From the NCBI RefSeq assembly GCF_004126535.1, contig NZ_PPCV01000007.1, positions 1 through 64,000 on the forward strand: 64,000 nt of DNA, in the 5' to 3' direction. The notes under the pieces were generated by a model that did no database searches, was not told where the DNA came from, and saw only the letters and a list, made by a program, of their open reading frames with translations. The DNA is from Propioniciclava flava. GTDB taxonomy: Bacteria > Actinomycetota > Actinomycetes > Propionibacteriales > Propionibacteriaceae. The position numbers and the translations under genes are program-made. Below are positions 44,143-52,321 of this stretch, one piece after another; positions within the stretch are counted from its first letter, which is position 1, and every line of letters starts with the position of its first letter.

Positions 44143-44169
44143 GTCGTCCGATGCTAGGTGAGTGAGTGC
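44141..44169 (-). promoter_or_regulatory. TetR promoter with 20-bp palindromic operator
   Basis: On the minus strand -35 TTGTGA (44164-44169) and -10 TAGCAT (44141-44146) are 17 bp apart. The spacer holds GTGAGTGAG-TG-CTCACTCAC (44148-44167), a perfect 9+2+9 palindrome partly overlapping the -35. The -10 to ATG distance is too short for a leader, so transcripts are probably leaderless. Autoregulation by the TetR protein is expected. Confidence 0.8.
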
Positions 44170-44313
44170 TCACTCACAAGCAAACCCAGGCCTGCTTTCC
44201 TCCTCGCAGCCCGACGCCGTCACGCCGTGACACGCCGCGAAGCCGGGGAAGCGCAATCCACGGAAACCCGATGACAGGACGCTAACGCCCGATAGCCTGC
44301 CTAAGGAGGGTGC

Positions 44314-45219
44314 ATGGATCTGCTTGGAAAGGCCGCGACGCTGGTCGCGATCATCGCCCTCGGCTACCTCGTCAAACGCATCGGCTGGCTGCGACGCGAA
44401 GATTTCAGGGTCTTGGCGACCATCGCGCTACGCATCACGCTGCCGTGCGCGCTCATCGTCAGCTTCGACTCCTTTGAGATCACGACCTCCCTGCTGTGGG
44501 TGTCGCTGTTCGCCTTCGTCATCATCATCGGCGGGCAGGTGGTCGCCTGGGCCCTGAATCGCGGGGGCGGCCCTCGCGCGCAGGCGTTCGGCGTCTTGAA
44601 TGTGTCCTCGTTCAACATCGGCCTGTTCGTGATCCCCTACCTGGGTGCCTTCGTCGGGCCAGAAGCCGTGGTGATCGCGTCCATGTTCGACGTGGGCAAT
44701 GCGCTGGCCTCGGCGGGAGTGGGGTACGCCTGGGGGCTCGGGCTGGCCACCGAGAAGCGGGCCTCGCTGCTGGCGTTCGTGCGGACGCTGGCGCACTCGC
44801 CCGTGTTCATCACCTACGTCACGTTGCTGGTCCTCGGCCTCCTGAAGTGGCACCTGCCTCGACCCGTGATCGGCTTCGCCACGACCGTGGGGGCCGCCAA
44901 CACCTTCATTGCCATGTTCATGATCGGGGTCGGGCTGGAAATCGTGCTCGATCGCCGCTCGTACGCCATGGCGGTGCGCTATCTCTCGACCCGCTACTTG
45001 TTCTACCTTGTCGCCGCCGTACTGCTGTGGCTCGTCATCCCCTTCGAGCCGAGCGTCAAGGTCGTCATCACCGCGATCCTGGTGGCTCCGATGGCGGCGA
45101 TGGCGCCGGGATTCACCGACGAAGCAGGGCTCGACGTGGGGGTCTCCACGTTCATGACGACCGTCACGCTGCTCGTGGCGGTCGTCGCCATGCCTGCCCT
45201 GTTGATCGTCCTGGGCTAG
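44314..45219 (+). CDS. AEC-family transporter (auxin efflux carrier-like)
   Basis: 301 aa with about ten hydrophobic helices. AEC pattern: IALRITLPCALIVSFDSF in the first helices, FNIGLFVIPYLGAFVG, and VGLEIVLDRRSYAMAVRYL; bacterial members move malate/malonate or other carboxylates. Substrate unknown. AAGGAGG (44303-44309) four bases before the ATG. Divergent from the TetR operon. No adjacent malonate genes, so context does not identify the substrate. Confidence 0.88.
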   Translation: MDLLGKAATLVAIIALGYLVKRIGWLRREDFRVLATIALRITLPCALIVSFDSFEITTSLLWVSLFAFVIIIGGQVVAWALNRGGGPRAQAFGVLNVSSFNIGLFVIPYLGAFVGPEAVVIASMFDVGNALASAGVGYAWGLGLATEKRASLLAFVRTLAHSPVFITYVTLLVLGLLKWHLPRPVIGFATTVGAANTFIAMFMIGVGLEIVLDRRSYAMAVRYLSTRYLFYLVAAVLLWLVIPFEPSVKVVITAILVAPMAAMAPGFTDEAGLDVGVSTFMTTVTLLVAVVAMPALLIVLG

Positions 45220-45285
45220 GATCCCCACCGCGATGTCGCATTCTCGCTAGAAACCTTGCCCGGCGTCACGCACGATGGTGGGGTG

Positions 45286-46755
45286 ATGCCCGATCGAGAG
45301 ACCTGCCTGGCTGCCGTGGCGAGCCGCGACGCCCGGTTCGACGGCGCCTTCTTCACGGCCGTCACCTCCACCGGGATCTACTGTCGGCCGTCCTGCCCCG
45401 CGCGGACGCCGCGACCCGAGAACATGCGCTTCCACCCCAGCGCGGCGGCGGCGCAGGCCGCCGGGTTCCGGGCTTGCCGCCGATGCCGGCCCGATGCCGT
45501 CCCCGGCTCGCCCGAGTGGGACGTCCGTGCGGACGCGACGGCGCGCATCATGCGCCTCATCGGGGACGGCGTGGTGGATCGGGAGGGTGTCGAAGGGCTC
45601 GCCTCGCGGCTGGGGTATTCGATCCGGCAGGTGCAGCGGCTGACCCGCGAAGAACTCGGGGCCTCCCCGCTGAGCCTGGCGCGCGCCCAGCGAGCCCACA
45701 CCGCCCGCGTCTTGCTGACGACCACCGACATGGCCTTGGTCGATGTCGCGTTCGCGGCGGGATTCGGCTCACTACGCACGTTCAACGAGACGCTCGGGCA
45801 GGTCTACGGCTTGACCCCCTCGGCGATCCGCGGTCGCGCCTCCCGGCATGAGGGAGCGTCGTCGGCGGTCGTGGAGTTGGCCCTGCGGCTCGCTTTCCGG
45901 CGTCCCTTCAACCCCTCGAACGTGTTTGGCCACCTCGCCGCGACGGCCGTCCCCGGCGTCGAAGAGTGGCGGGAGGGTGCCTACCGTCGGACGCTGCGCC
46001 TCCCGCACGGCCCCGGCTTCGTCGCGTTGGCGCCGCGGCCCGATCACGTGGCGGCGCGGCTCTACCTCAGCGACCCCCGCGACCTGACCCCCGCCATCGG
46101 ACGCTGCCGCCGCCTGCTGGACCTGGACGCCGACCCGGTGGCAGTGGACGCCGCCCTCGCCGCGGACCCCATCCTGGCGCCCCTGGTGGCCCACGCGCCG
46201 GGGCGCCGGGTGCCGCGCACCGTCGAAGGGGACGAGTTCGCCCTGCGTGCCGTGCTGGGGCAGCAGGTCTCCACAGCCGCCGCCCGCACACACGCGGCGC
46301 GTCTGGTCGCGCAGTACGGCGAGCCCGTCACCGACCCGATGGGCGGCGGCCTGACGCACCTGTTCCCGACGGCGGAGTCGCTGGTCGATCTGCCTGCGGG
46401 CACGCTCGCCTTCCCCGCGTCGCGGCAGGCCACCCTCACCGGGCTGGCGGACGCGCTGGCGTCGGGGCGAGTGGATCTGAGCCCGGGCGCCGACCGGGAG
46501 GAGGCGCGCGTCCGGCTGGCGGCACTGCGGGGCATCGGGCCGTGGACCGTCGAGATGGTCGCCATGCGCTCGCTCGGTGACCCGGACGCCTTCCCGATCA
46601 CCGATCTTGGGGTGCGTCGCGCAGCCGAAGAACTCGGCCTCAGCGACCTGGCGGGTGTGGCGTCAGCGTGGCGGCCGTGGCGGGCCTACGCCACCCAGTA
46701 CCTGTGGGCGGTCGACGACCACCCCATCAACACTGTCCCGAAGGAGCACTCATGA
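45286..46755 (+). CDS. alkA: Ada-N/AraC/AlkA fusion: DNA-3-methyladenine glycosylase
   Basis: 489 aa with three modules. Residues 1-75: Ada-type zinc domain with ligands Cys33, Cys37, Cys64 and Cys67; Cys33 is the likely methyl acceptor for phosphotriesters. Residues 80-180: AraC-type HTH (LASRLGYSIRQVQRL, FAAGFGSLRTFNETL). Residues 190-489: AlkA N-domain and HhH-GPD glycosylase with GIGPWTVEMVAMR and the catalytic Asp in FPITDLGVRRA. This Ada-AlkA fusion is common in actinobacteria and senses and repairs alkylation damage. ATG at 45286 has no strong ribosome site; 45256 is a possible alternative. Confidence 0.93.
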   Translation: MPDRETCLAAVASRDARFDGAFFTAVTSTGIYCRPSCPARTPRPENMRFHPSAAAAQAAGFRACRRCRPDAVPGSPEWDVRADATARIMRLIGDGVVDREGVEGLASRLGYSIRQVQRLTREELGASPLSLARAQRAHTARVLLTTTDMALVDVAFAAGFGSLRTFNETLGQVYGLTPSAIRGRASRHEGASSAVVELALRLAFRRPFNPSNVFGHLAATAVPGVEEWREGAYRRTLRLPHGPGFVALAPRPDHVAARLYLSDPRDLTPAIGRCRRLLDLDADPVAVDAALAADPILAPLVAHAPGRRVPRTVEGDEFALRAVLGQQVSTAAARTHAARLVAQYGEPVTDPMGGGLTHLFPTAESLVDLPAGTLAFPASRQATLTGLADALASGRVDLSPGADREEARVRLAALRGIGPWTVEMVAMRSLGDPDAFPITDLGVRRAAEELGLSDLAGVASAWRPWRAYATQYLWAVDDHPINTVPKEHS

Positions 46756-47231
46756 AGCATCGGATCATCGACTCGCCGCTCGGCCCGCTCACGCTCGTCG
46801 TGGACGCCGACGGCGTGTTGTGTGCGCTCTACAACGAGGGCCAGCGGTACTTTCCCGAGGCGGCTGCGCTCGGAAAGCGCGACGACACGGTCGCCGAGGA
46901 CGCCGTCGCTCAACTGCGGGAGTACTTCGCGGGGACGCGGAGCGCCTTCACCGTGCCCACGGCCGCCGTCGGGACAGCGTTCCAGCATCGCGTGTGGGAG
47001 GGCCTGGCGGCGATCCCGCCCGGGACGACCCGCACCTACGGTCAAGTGGCCCAAGAGTTGGGTGCCCCCGGCGCCTCACGTGCCGTGGGTGCGGCGACGG
47101 GACGCAACCCGATCAGCATCATCGTGCCGTGCCACCGGCTGGTGGGGGCCTCAGGTGCCATGACGGGCTACGCGGGTGGTGTGGAACGCAAGGTGTGGCT
47201 GCTGACGCATGAGGGTGCGCTCGCGTCCTGA
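46752..47231 (+). CDS. ogt: Methylated-DNA-[protein]-cysteine S-methyltransferase
   Basis: 159 aa. Single-turnover O6-methylguanine repair enzyme. Active-site loop SIIVPCHRLVG holds the acceptor Cys (about 126); RTYGQVAQELGAPGASRAVG is the DNA-binding helix-turn-helix with the arginine finger. ATG at 46752 overlaps the AlkA fusion's stop (ATGA), with AAGGAG before it, so repair enzymes are made together. The 3' end and stop codon lie inside a hairpin arm. Confidence 0.95.
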   Translation: MKHRIIDSPLGPLTLVVDADGVLCALYNEGQRYFPEAAALGKRDDTVAEDAVAQLREYFAGTRSAFTVPTAAVGTAFQHRVWEGLAAIPPGTTRTYGQVAQELGAPGASRAVGAATGRNPISIIVPCHRLVGASGAMTGYAGGVERKVWLLTHEGALAS

Positions 47232-47260
47232 CAGCGACGACCGCCGGGCGTCAGGACGCG
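47222..47260. terminator. Hairpin that contains both stop codons of convergent genes
   Basis: CGCGTCCTGAC (47222-47232) and GTCAGGACGCG (47250-47260) are exact complements with a 17-nt loop. The TGA of ogt (47229-47231) and the TGA of the zwf-like gene (47251-47253, minus strand) both lie in the arms. Acts as a bidirectional terminator between convergent genes. Confidence 0.65.
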
Positions 47261-48639
47261 GTGTGGTTCCACGAGGTGGGGCCACACGAGCCCGCCGTGT
47301 ACGTGTCCAGGGGCACCGATCCGTCCGCCCAGGCCTCCAGCACCGGCTCCAGGATGCGCCAACTCTCCTCGGCCATGTCGCCGCGCACCCCCAAGAGCAT
47401 GGTGCCCGACAAGATCTCGTCGAGGATCTCGCCGTAGGGCCGCACGGGCGACTCGCCCAGTTCCGCCGACAGCGTCGTCGTGTCCAGATCCTACCGGTTG
47501 CCTTCGGCGTTCGTGGTGACCCGCAAGGCGAGCGTCTCGGGGGTGAAACCGATCACCATGACGTTCGGGGCGGCCGCATTGTGGAACCCCTCGGGCTGGT
47601 GGGCGACAGGCCGGAACTGGACGACGATGCCACGGAAGCCGTCCCCCAAAGCCTTGCCTGACCGCAGCCGGAACGGGACGCCCGCCCAGCGCGCATTGCG
47701 GATCTCGACGGTGACCTGCGCCAGCGTCTCGGTGTTGCGGGCCGGATCCACGCCGGGCTCGGCGGTGTAGTCGACGACCTGCCGACCGTCGATCTCGCCA
47801 GCGGTGTAGCGGGCGCGGCGTGAGGATGGCTCGTGGGGATCGCTCCACAGGCTCGTCGAGCGCAGGGTGTGCACGATCAGATCCCGCAACTCGATCGCGT
47901 CGATGCGGGCGGGTTGCTCCATCGCGAAGATGGCCATCACCAGCATGAGGTGGCTTTGGATCATGTCCTTCAGCGCACCCGCATGGTCGTAGTAGCCCGC
48001 CCGGCCTTCCAGCGCCAAGGTCTCATCGGCGATGATCTCGACGCGCTCGATGTTGGCGGCATTCCACACGGGTTCGAACACGCGGTTGCCGAAACGCAGG
48101 CCGAGTAGGTTCAAAACGGTCGCCTTACCGAGGTAGTGGTCGACGCGGAAGATGCGCTCCTCGGGGATGAAGGACGCCAGCAGCGCGTTGAGCGCCTTGG
48201 CCGTGGCCAGGTTGGTACCGAAGAGCTTTTCCAGTGCCAGGCGCAGGTCGTCGGGCAGGCGCAGTGTGCTGAGGACGTGAACCGATTGCTCCGTCACGGC
48301 GGGCGGCAGGGCGAAGTACAACACGATGGGCCGTCCGGGCTCGGTCAGTTCGTCGAGGAACGCCTGCATTTGGCCCGGGTCGGTCACGTTCAGGGACACG
48401 AACCGGGTCGCCGCCGCCATCGCGTCCGCGCGCTCGGTGCGGCAGCCGCCTTCGGTGAGGGCGCTGCGGACACGGTCGCGCCACTCGGATTCGGTGAGGT
48501 CGTCCGACGACGCGCCGATGAGGCGAATGTCGTAGTCGGGTTTGGTGCGCGGGAGTGTCCCCAGGCCCGGGAGCAGGAGCCGATGGGTGAGGTCGCCCGA
48601 GGCTCCCAGGATGACGAGGGTGACGGACTGTGTCGGCAT
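47251..48639 (-). pseudogene. zwf: Glucose-6-phosphate dehydrogenase-like gene with in-frame TAG
   Basis: 463 codons, ATG at 48639. The N-terminal part is a clear G6PD: GASGDLT (residues 12-18) for NAD(P), RVDHYLGK at about 165-172, YYDHAGALKDMIQSHL with the catalytic His, FRLRSGKALG. At 47491-47493 an in-frame TAG interrupts the reading frame 80 codons before the natural end; the coding continues in the same frame with family-typical sequence (PYGEILDEILSGTML…, SCGPTSWNH). TAG could come from TAC (Tyr) by one change. EKLFG replaces the conserved EKPFG, so it may be a divergent paralogue. Possible explanations are pseudogene, readthrough or a sequencing error. Confidence 0.75.
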
Positions 48640-48769
48640 GCTGCTCTTTTTCGGCGGTTCGGCACCACCCTAGTCATCGAGGCGTCCAGGCCAGGCCCTA
48701 GGGCCGTCGGCGCGTGCTGGCCCGCGGGACGCGTGAGCGGGCACAGCGGGGGAGAGGAGCGAATCTCGA

Positions 48770-48775
48770 TAGGCT
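48770..48775 (+). promoter_or_regulatory. lysS -10 element, leaderless start
   Basis: TAGGCT six bases before the GTG of lysS, with only a weak GGAG in between. Distance fits a leaderless transcript, as for several other genes in this window. Confidence 0.4.
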
Positions 48776-48781
48776 GGAGCG

Positions 48782-50302
48782 GTGAGTGATACCAGCGCCG
48801 CGCCGCGTCCCGATCAGCCTTCCGTCTCCGAGCAGATGCAGGTGCGCCGGGACAAGCGCAGTCGCATCCTGTCCGAAGGGGGGCAGGCCTATCCGGTCTC
48901 CGTGCCGCGCACCCACGCGCTCGCCGACGTGCGCGCGCAGTGGGGTCATCTGAGCGCCGGAGAGGAGACCGACGTCGTCGTCTCGGTCAGCGGTCGGATC
49001 ATGTTCCTGCGCAACACCGGCAAGCTGTGCTTTGCCACCCTGGCCGACCAGTTCACGCCCGACGCGGATGGCGGCCGCCTCCAGGTGATGCTCAGCCTCG
49101 CCGAGGTCGGCCAGGAGTCGCTGGATCGGTGGAAGGCCGACATCGACCTGGGCGACTACGTCTCCGTGACGGGTCGGGTCATCGCCTCCAAGCGGGGCGA
49201 GTTGTCCATCATGGCGACAGACTGGGCACTGGCGTCGAAGTCGCTGCGTCCGCTGCCCACCTTGCACAAGGACCTCTCGGAGGAGGCCCGCGTCCGGCAG
49301 CGGTACGCCGATCTCGTCGTCCGTGACGAGGCCCGCGCGATGGTCCGGACGCGGGGGACGATCACCCGCTCGATCCGGGAGACCCTGCACCGGCTGGGCT
49401 TCTTGGAGGTCGAGACGCCGACGCTGCAGTTGATCCACGGTGGTGCGGCGGCGCGCCCGTTCGGGACGCACCTCAACGCGTTCGACATCGACATGACGCT
49501 GCGGATCGCGCTGGAGCTCTACCTCAAGCGCGCCATGGTCGGCGGGGTGGATCGCGTCTACGAGATGGGGCGCATCTTCCGCAACGAGGGCATCGACAGT
49601 TCGCACTCGGCCGAGTTCACGATGCTGGAGTCCTACCAGGCGTGGACGGACCAGTACGGCATCGCCGAGACGACCAAGCAGATCATCCTCGACATTGCCG
49701 ACGCGCTCGGCTCTCGCCAGATCGACACCGAAGCGGGCGTCATCGACCTCGACGGTGAATGGCGCTGGCTGCCCCTCTACGACGGCCTGAGCGAGGCCGT
49801 GGGCGAGACGATCTCGTTGGACACGCCCCTGGCGCGGTTGCAGGCCATCGCCGAGGAACGCGACATCGACATCGACCCCGCGTGGGGAGCCGACAAGCTC
49901 GCGGTCGAACTGTTCGGGGAGATCGTGGAACCGCACCTGCTTCAACCGACCTTCGTGTGCGACTACCCGGCCATCGCTCAGCCGCTCGCGCGCCCGCACC
50001 GCGACAAGCCTGGCCTGATCGAAGCGTGGGATCTCATCGTGGGCGGTATGGAACGCGGCACGGGCTTCAGCGAACTGATCGATCCCGTCATCCAGCGTGA
50101 ACGCTTCACCGAGCAGTCCCTGCTGGCCGCCAAGGGGGATCCGGAGGCCATGCAGTTGGACGAGGACTTCCTCAACGCCTTGGAGTTCGGCGCCCCGCCG
50201 ATGGGCGGCATGGGCATGGGCATCGACCGTGTCGTCATGCTGTTCACGAACAAGGGGATCCGCGAGACGATCCTGTTCCCGCTGCTCAAGCCCCAGGGCT
50301 GA
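48782..50302 (+). CDS. lysS: Lysyl-tRNA synthetase, class II
   Basis: 506 aa. N-terminal OB-fold anticodon domain (VSVSGRIMFLRNTGKLCFATL), class II motif 1 (around FLEVETPTLQ), motif 2 (YEMGRIFRNEGIDSSHSAEFTMLE), motif 3 (GMGIDRVVML). Charges tRNA-Lys. GTG start at 48782. Divergent from the zwf-like gene and followed by a strong terminator. The N-terminal 30 residues are polar and extended. Confidence 0.97.
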   Translation: MSDTSAAPRPDQPSVSEQMQVRRDKRSRILSEGGQAYPVSVPRTHALADVRAQWGHLSAGEETDVVVSVSGRIMFLRNTGKLCFATLADQFTPDADGGRLQVMLSLAEVGQESLDRWKADIDLGDYVSVTGRVIASKRGELSIMATDWALASKSLRPLPTLHKDLSEEARVRQRYADLVVRDEARAMVRTRGTITRSIRETLHRLGFLEVETPTLQLIHGGAAARPFGTHLNAFDIDMTLRIALELYLKRAMVGGVDRVYEMGRIFRNEGIDSSHSAEFTMLESYQAWTDQYGIAETTKQIILDIADALGSRQIDTEAGVIDLDGEWRWLPLYDGLSEAVGETISLDTPLARLQAIAEERDIDIDPAWGADKLAVELFGEIVEPHLLQPTFVCDYPAIAQPLARPHRDKPGLIEAWDLIVGGMERGTGFSELIDPVIQRERFTEQSLLAAKGDPEAMQLDEDFLNALEFGAPPMGGMGMGIDRVVMLFTNKGIRETILFPLLKPQG

Positions 50303-50322
50303 GCGCACACCGCAGTCCGACA

Positions 50323-50364
50323 CGCCGATGCGGCGCACCCGTCACGGGGTGCGCCGCATCGGCG
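50323..50364. terminator. 18-bp hairpin between lysS and crgA
   Basis: 50323-50340 and 50347-50364 are exact complements with a 6-nt loop. It lies 20 bp after the lysS stop and 38 bp from the convergent crgA stop. Very stable, no T-run; likely bidirectional. Confidence 0.85.
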
Positions 50365-50402
50365 TCAGCAGGGCGTCCGCCCTGACCCGGCGGACGGGAG
50401 GC

Positions 50403-50720
50403 CTACTTCCAGAGCGTGGCCACGCCGAACGAGGCGCCCATCAGCACCATGGCGATCAGCATGTTCCAGTTGCCCAGATCGGTCATGAACGGGACGCGGT
50501 TGCCGGTCGAGGTCGTCAGGTACCACACGACGAGCCAGGCGACACCCAGCAACAGCAGCGTCAAGAAGGTCGGAACCACCCAGCTGCGCGTCGTCGCGAG
50601 CGAGTTCTTCTTCTTGGCGTCGCGGGAGCGGGTCTTCTTCGTTTTCGCGGCGCGGCCCTCGGCAGCTACCTGAGGGTTGCCGGACCTTGCGGCATCTTCC
50701 GGGCTCTTCTCCTCGGCCAC
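50403..50720 (-). CDS. crgA: Cell division protein CrgA
   Basis: 105 aa. CrgA is an actinobacterial divisome membrane protein that recruits FtsI and FtsZ partners. Charged N-terminus (KTKKTRSRDAKKK), then two TM helices (WVVPTFLTLLLLGVAWLVVWY and WNMLIAMVLMGASFGVATLW) joined by a short extracellular loop. GTG at 50720 with GGAG seven bases upstream; the open frame extends to 50888 but the extra residues look non-coding. Its place beside DUF881 and trpG/pabA matches the mycobacterial crgA-Rv0012-trpG-pknB order. Confidence 0.93.
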   Translation of the reverse strand: MAEEKSPEDAARSGNPQVAAEGRAAKTKKTRSRDAKKKNSLATTRSWVVPTFLTLLLLGVAWLVVWYLTTSTGNRVPFMTDLGNWNMLIAMVLMGASFGVATLWK

Positions 50721-50864
50721 CGAACTACTCCACTCGTCGACAATGCGTGAACAGACCAAGCCTAGCAACGCCCGTCCGGGTCCCTCACCCACGGGCACAG
50801 ACGCGGGGCGTCGGCTGGACGCGTCCCCGGCGGGGAACGGCGTTGGCCGCATAGGGTGGGGGCC

Positions 50865-51623
50865 ATGAGCGCGCGCGAGGTCCTGCAACGGGCACGTGAC
50901 GCCGCGCTGAAGTCCGCGTCACCGAAGCGGATCGCGACCATCGCGGTCTGCGTGCTGGCCGGGCTCATGATGGCGATCGGCGCGACGGCGTCCCGGGGCA
51001 ACGACTTGCGCCCCGCGCGGACGACCGAACTCGTCGGTCTCGTGCGGGCCGAGACGGATCGGGCCGACGCGTTGCGCAAGCGGGCAGCGGCCCTGCAGGA
51101 CGAGGTTGACCACCTGACCCAGGCCCGGGCCGGTGCTGCCCAAGGGCCAGCGGCCACCGAACTCCAGGCCGCCGCCGAGCTTGCGGCCTCCACCCCGGTG
51201 GCGGGGCCGTCGGTGACCGTCACCTTGACCGATGCGCCGGCGACCGTCCAGCCCGCTGGGGTGGACGAGGATCTTCTCGTGGTGCACCAGCAAGACATTC
51301 AGGCCGTCATCAACGCGCTGTGGGCGTCCGGCGCCGAAGCAGTCACGGTGCAGGGACAGCGCATCGGGGCCCGCACCGGGATCAAGTGTGTCGGCAACAC
51401 TGTCGTCGTCCACGGGGTGCCCTACGCGCCGCCGTACGTGATCTCCGCCATCGGCGATCACGCGCGCCTTGAGCAAGGCCTGCGCGACAGCGACTACCTG
51501 CGCGTGTACCGGCAGTACGTGGACGCCTACCGCCTCGGCTACGACGTCACCCGTCAGGCGCGCACGGAAATGCCCGCCTACACGGGACCGGCCACCTTCA
51601 CCAAGGCCACCGCGCTGCGTTAG
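50865..51623 (+). CDS. DUF881-family protein
   Basis: 252 aa. One N-terminal TM helix (residues 25-45), then a coiled-coil-like stretch (TDRADALRKRAAALQDEVDHL, residues about 65-85) and a C-terminal domain with VTLTDAP, DLLVVHQQDIQAVINALWASGAEAVTVQGQRI and GNTVVVHGVPYAPPYVISAIG, the hallmark of DUF881. Divisome-associated in mycobacteria by position only; function not known to me. ATG at 50865 has TAGGGT seven bases upstream, consistent with a leaderless transcript. Its stop overlaps the convergent pabA stop by 4 bp. Confidence 0.9.
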   Translation: MSAREVLQRARDAALKSASPKRIATIAVCVLAGLMMAIGATASRGNDLRPARTTELVGLVRAETDRADALRKRAAALQDEVDHLTQARAGAAQGPAATELQAAAELAASTPVAGPSVTVTLTDAPATVQPAGVDEDLLVVHQQDIQAVINALWASGAEAVTVQGQRIGARTGIKCVGNTVVVHGVPYAPPYVISAIGDHARLEQGLRDSDYLRVYRQYVDAYRLGYDVTRQARTEMPAYTGPATFTKATALR

Positions 51624-52258
51624 GCCTCCGGGACCGCCATCAGGGGCGCCAAGCCGCGGGCCCGCTCGGGGGCGTCGGCGTCCCCGCACACGGCCAGCCA
51701 GTTCGCCAGCATCTGATAGCCGCCCTCGGTGAGCACCGATTCGGGATGGAACTGGACGCTTTCCACGGGCAGCTCGCGATGCCGGATCGCCATGATGACC
51801 CCGGATTCGGTCCAGGCCGACACCTCCACGACGTCGGGGACGGTCTGCGGATCCAGCGCCAAGGAGTGGTAGCGCGTGGCCGTGAAGGGCGAGGGGAGGC
51901 CGTCGAACACGCCACGGCCGTCGTGGAAGACCAGCGACGTCTTACCGTGCAGCAGTTCGGGGGCGCGCCCCACCACGCCGCCGTAAGCCACGGCGATCGA
52001 TTGCAGGCCCAGGCACACCCCGAAGATCGGGATGGTTCCAGCACGCCCGCGGACGAGGTCGATGCACACCCCTGCGGCCTCGGGGGTTCCGGGGCCGGGG
52101 GAGAGCAGGATCCCGTCATACGCATCGGCGAAGTCGTCGGCCTCGAAGCGCGGGTCGTCGTTGCGCCACACGTCGACCTCGGCGCCGATCTGCGCCAGGT
52201 AGCTGACGATGTTCCACACGAACGAGTCGTAGTTGTCGACGACCAGGATCCTTGCCAT
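51620..52258 (-). CDS. pabA: Aminodeoxychorismate/anthranilate synthase glutamine amidotransferase
   Basis: 212 aa class I glutamine amidotransferase. Catalytic triad: nucleophile Cys in FGVCLGLQ, His and Glu in QFHPESV. It supplies ammonia to the PabB/TrpE synthase for folate or tryptophan synthesis; TrpG and PabA cannot be told apart here. ATG at 52258; GACAAT six bases upstream suggests a leaderless message. Such a gene sits next to the pknB cluster in many actinobacteria. No pabB/trpE in the window. Confidence 0.93.
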   Translation of the reverse strand: MARILVVDNYDSFVWNIVSYLAQIGAEVDVWRNDDPRFEADDFADAYDGILLSPGPGTPEAAGVCIDLVRGRAGTIPIFGVCLGLQSIAVAYGGVVGRAPELLHGKTSLVFHDGRGVFDGLPSPFTATRYHSLALDPQTVPDVVEVSAWTESGVIMAIRHRELPVESVQFHPESVLTEGGYQMLANWLAVCGDADAPERARGLAPLMAVPEA

Positions 52259-52321
52259 GCCCCCATTGTCCCGCAGCGGCGCAACGCCCCCAGGGAGGCG
52301 TCCAGCAGCGCTCACGCTCAC

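Noticed and set aside
47491-47493. TAG in zwf read as pyrrolysine or other recoding
   Set aside because: No PYLIS-like structure or pylT/pylS genes are visible, and such recoding is not known in this group; an ordinary nonsense change or base error is simpler.
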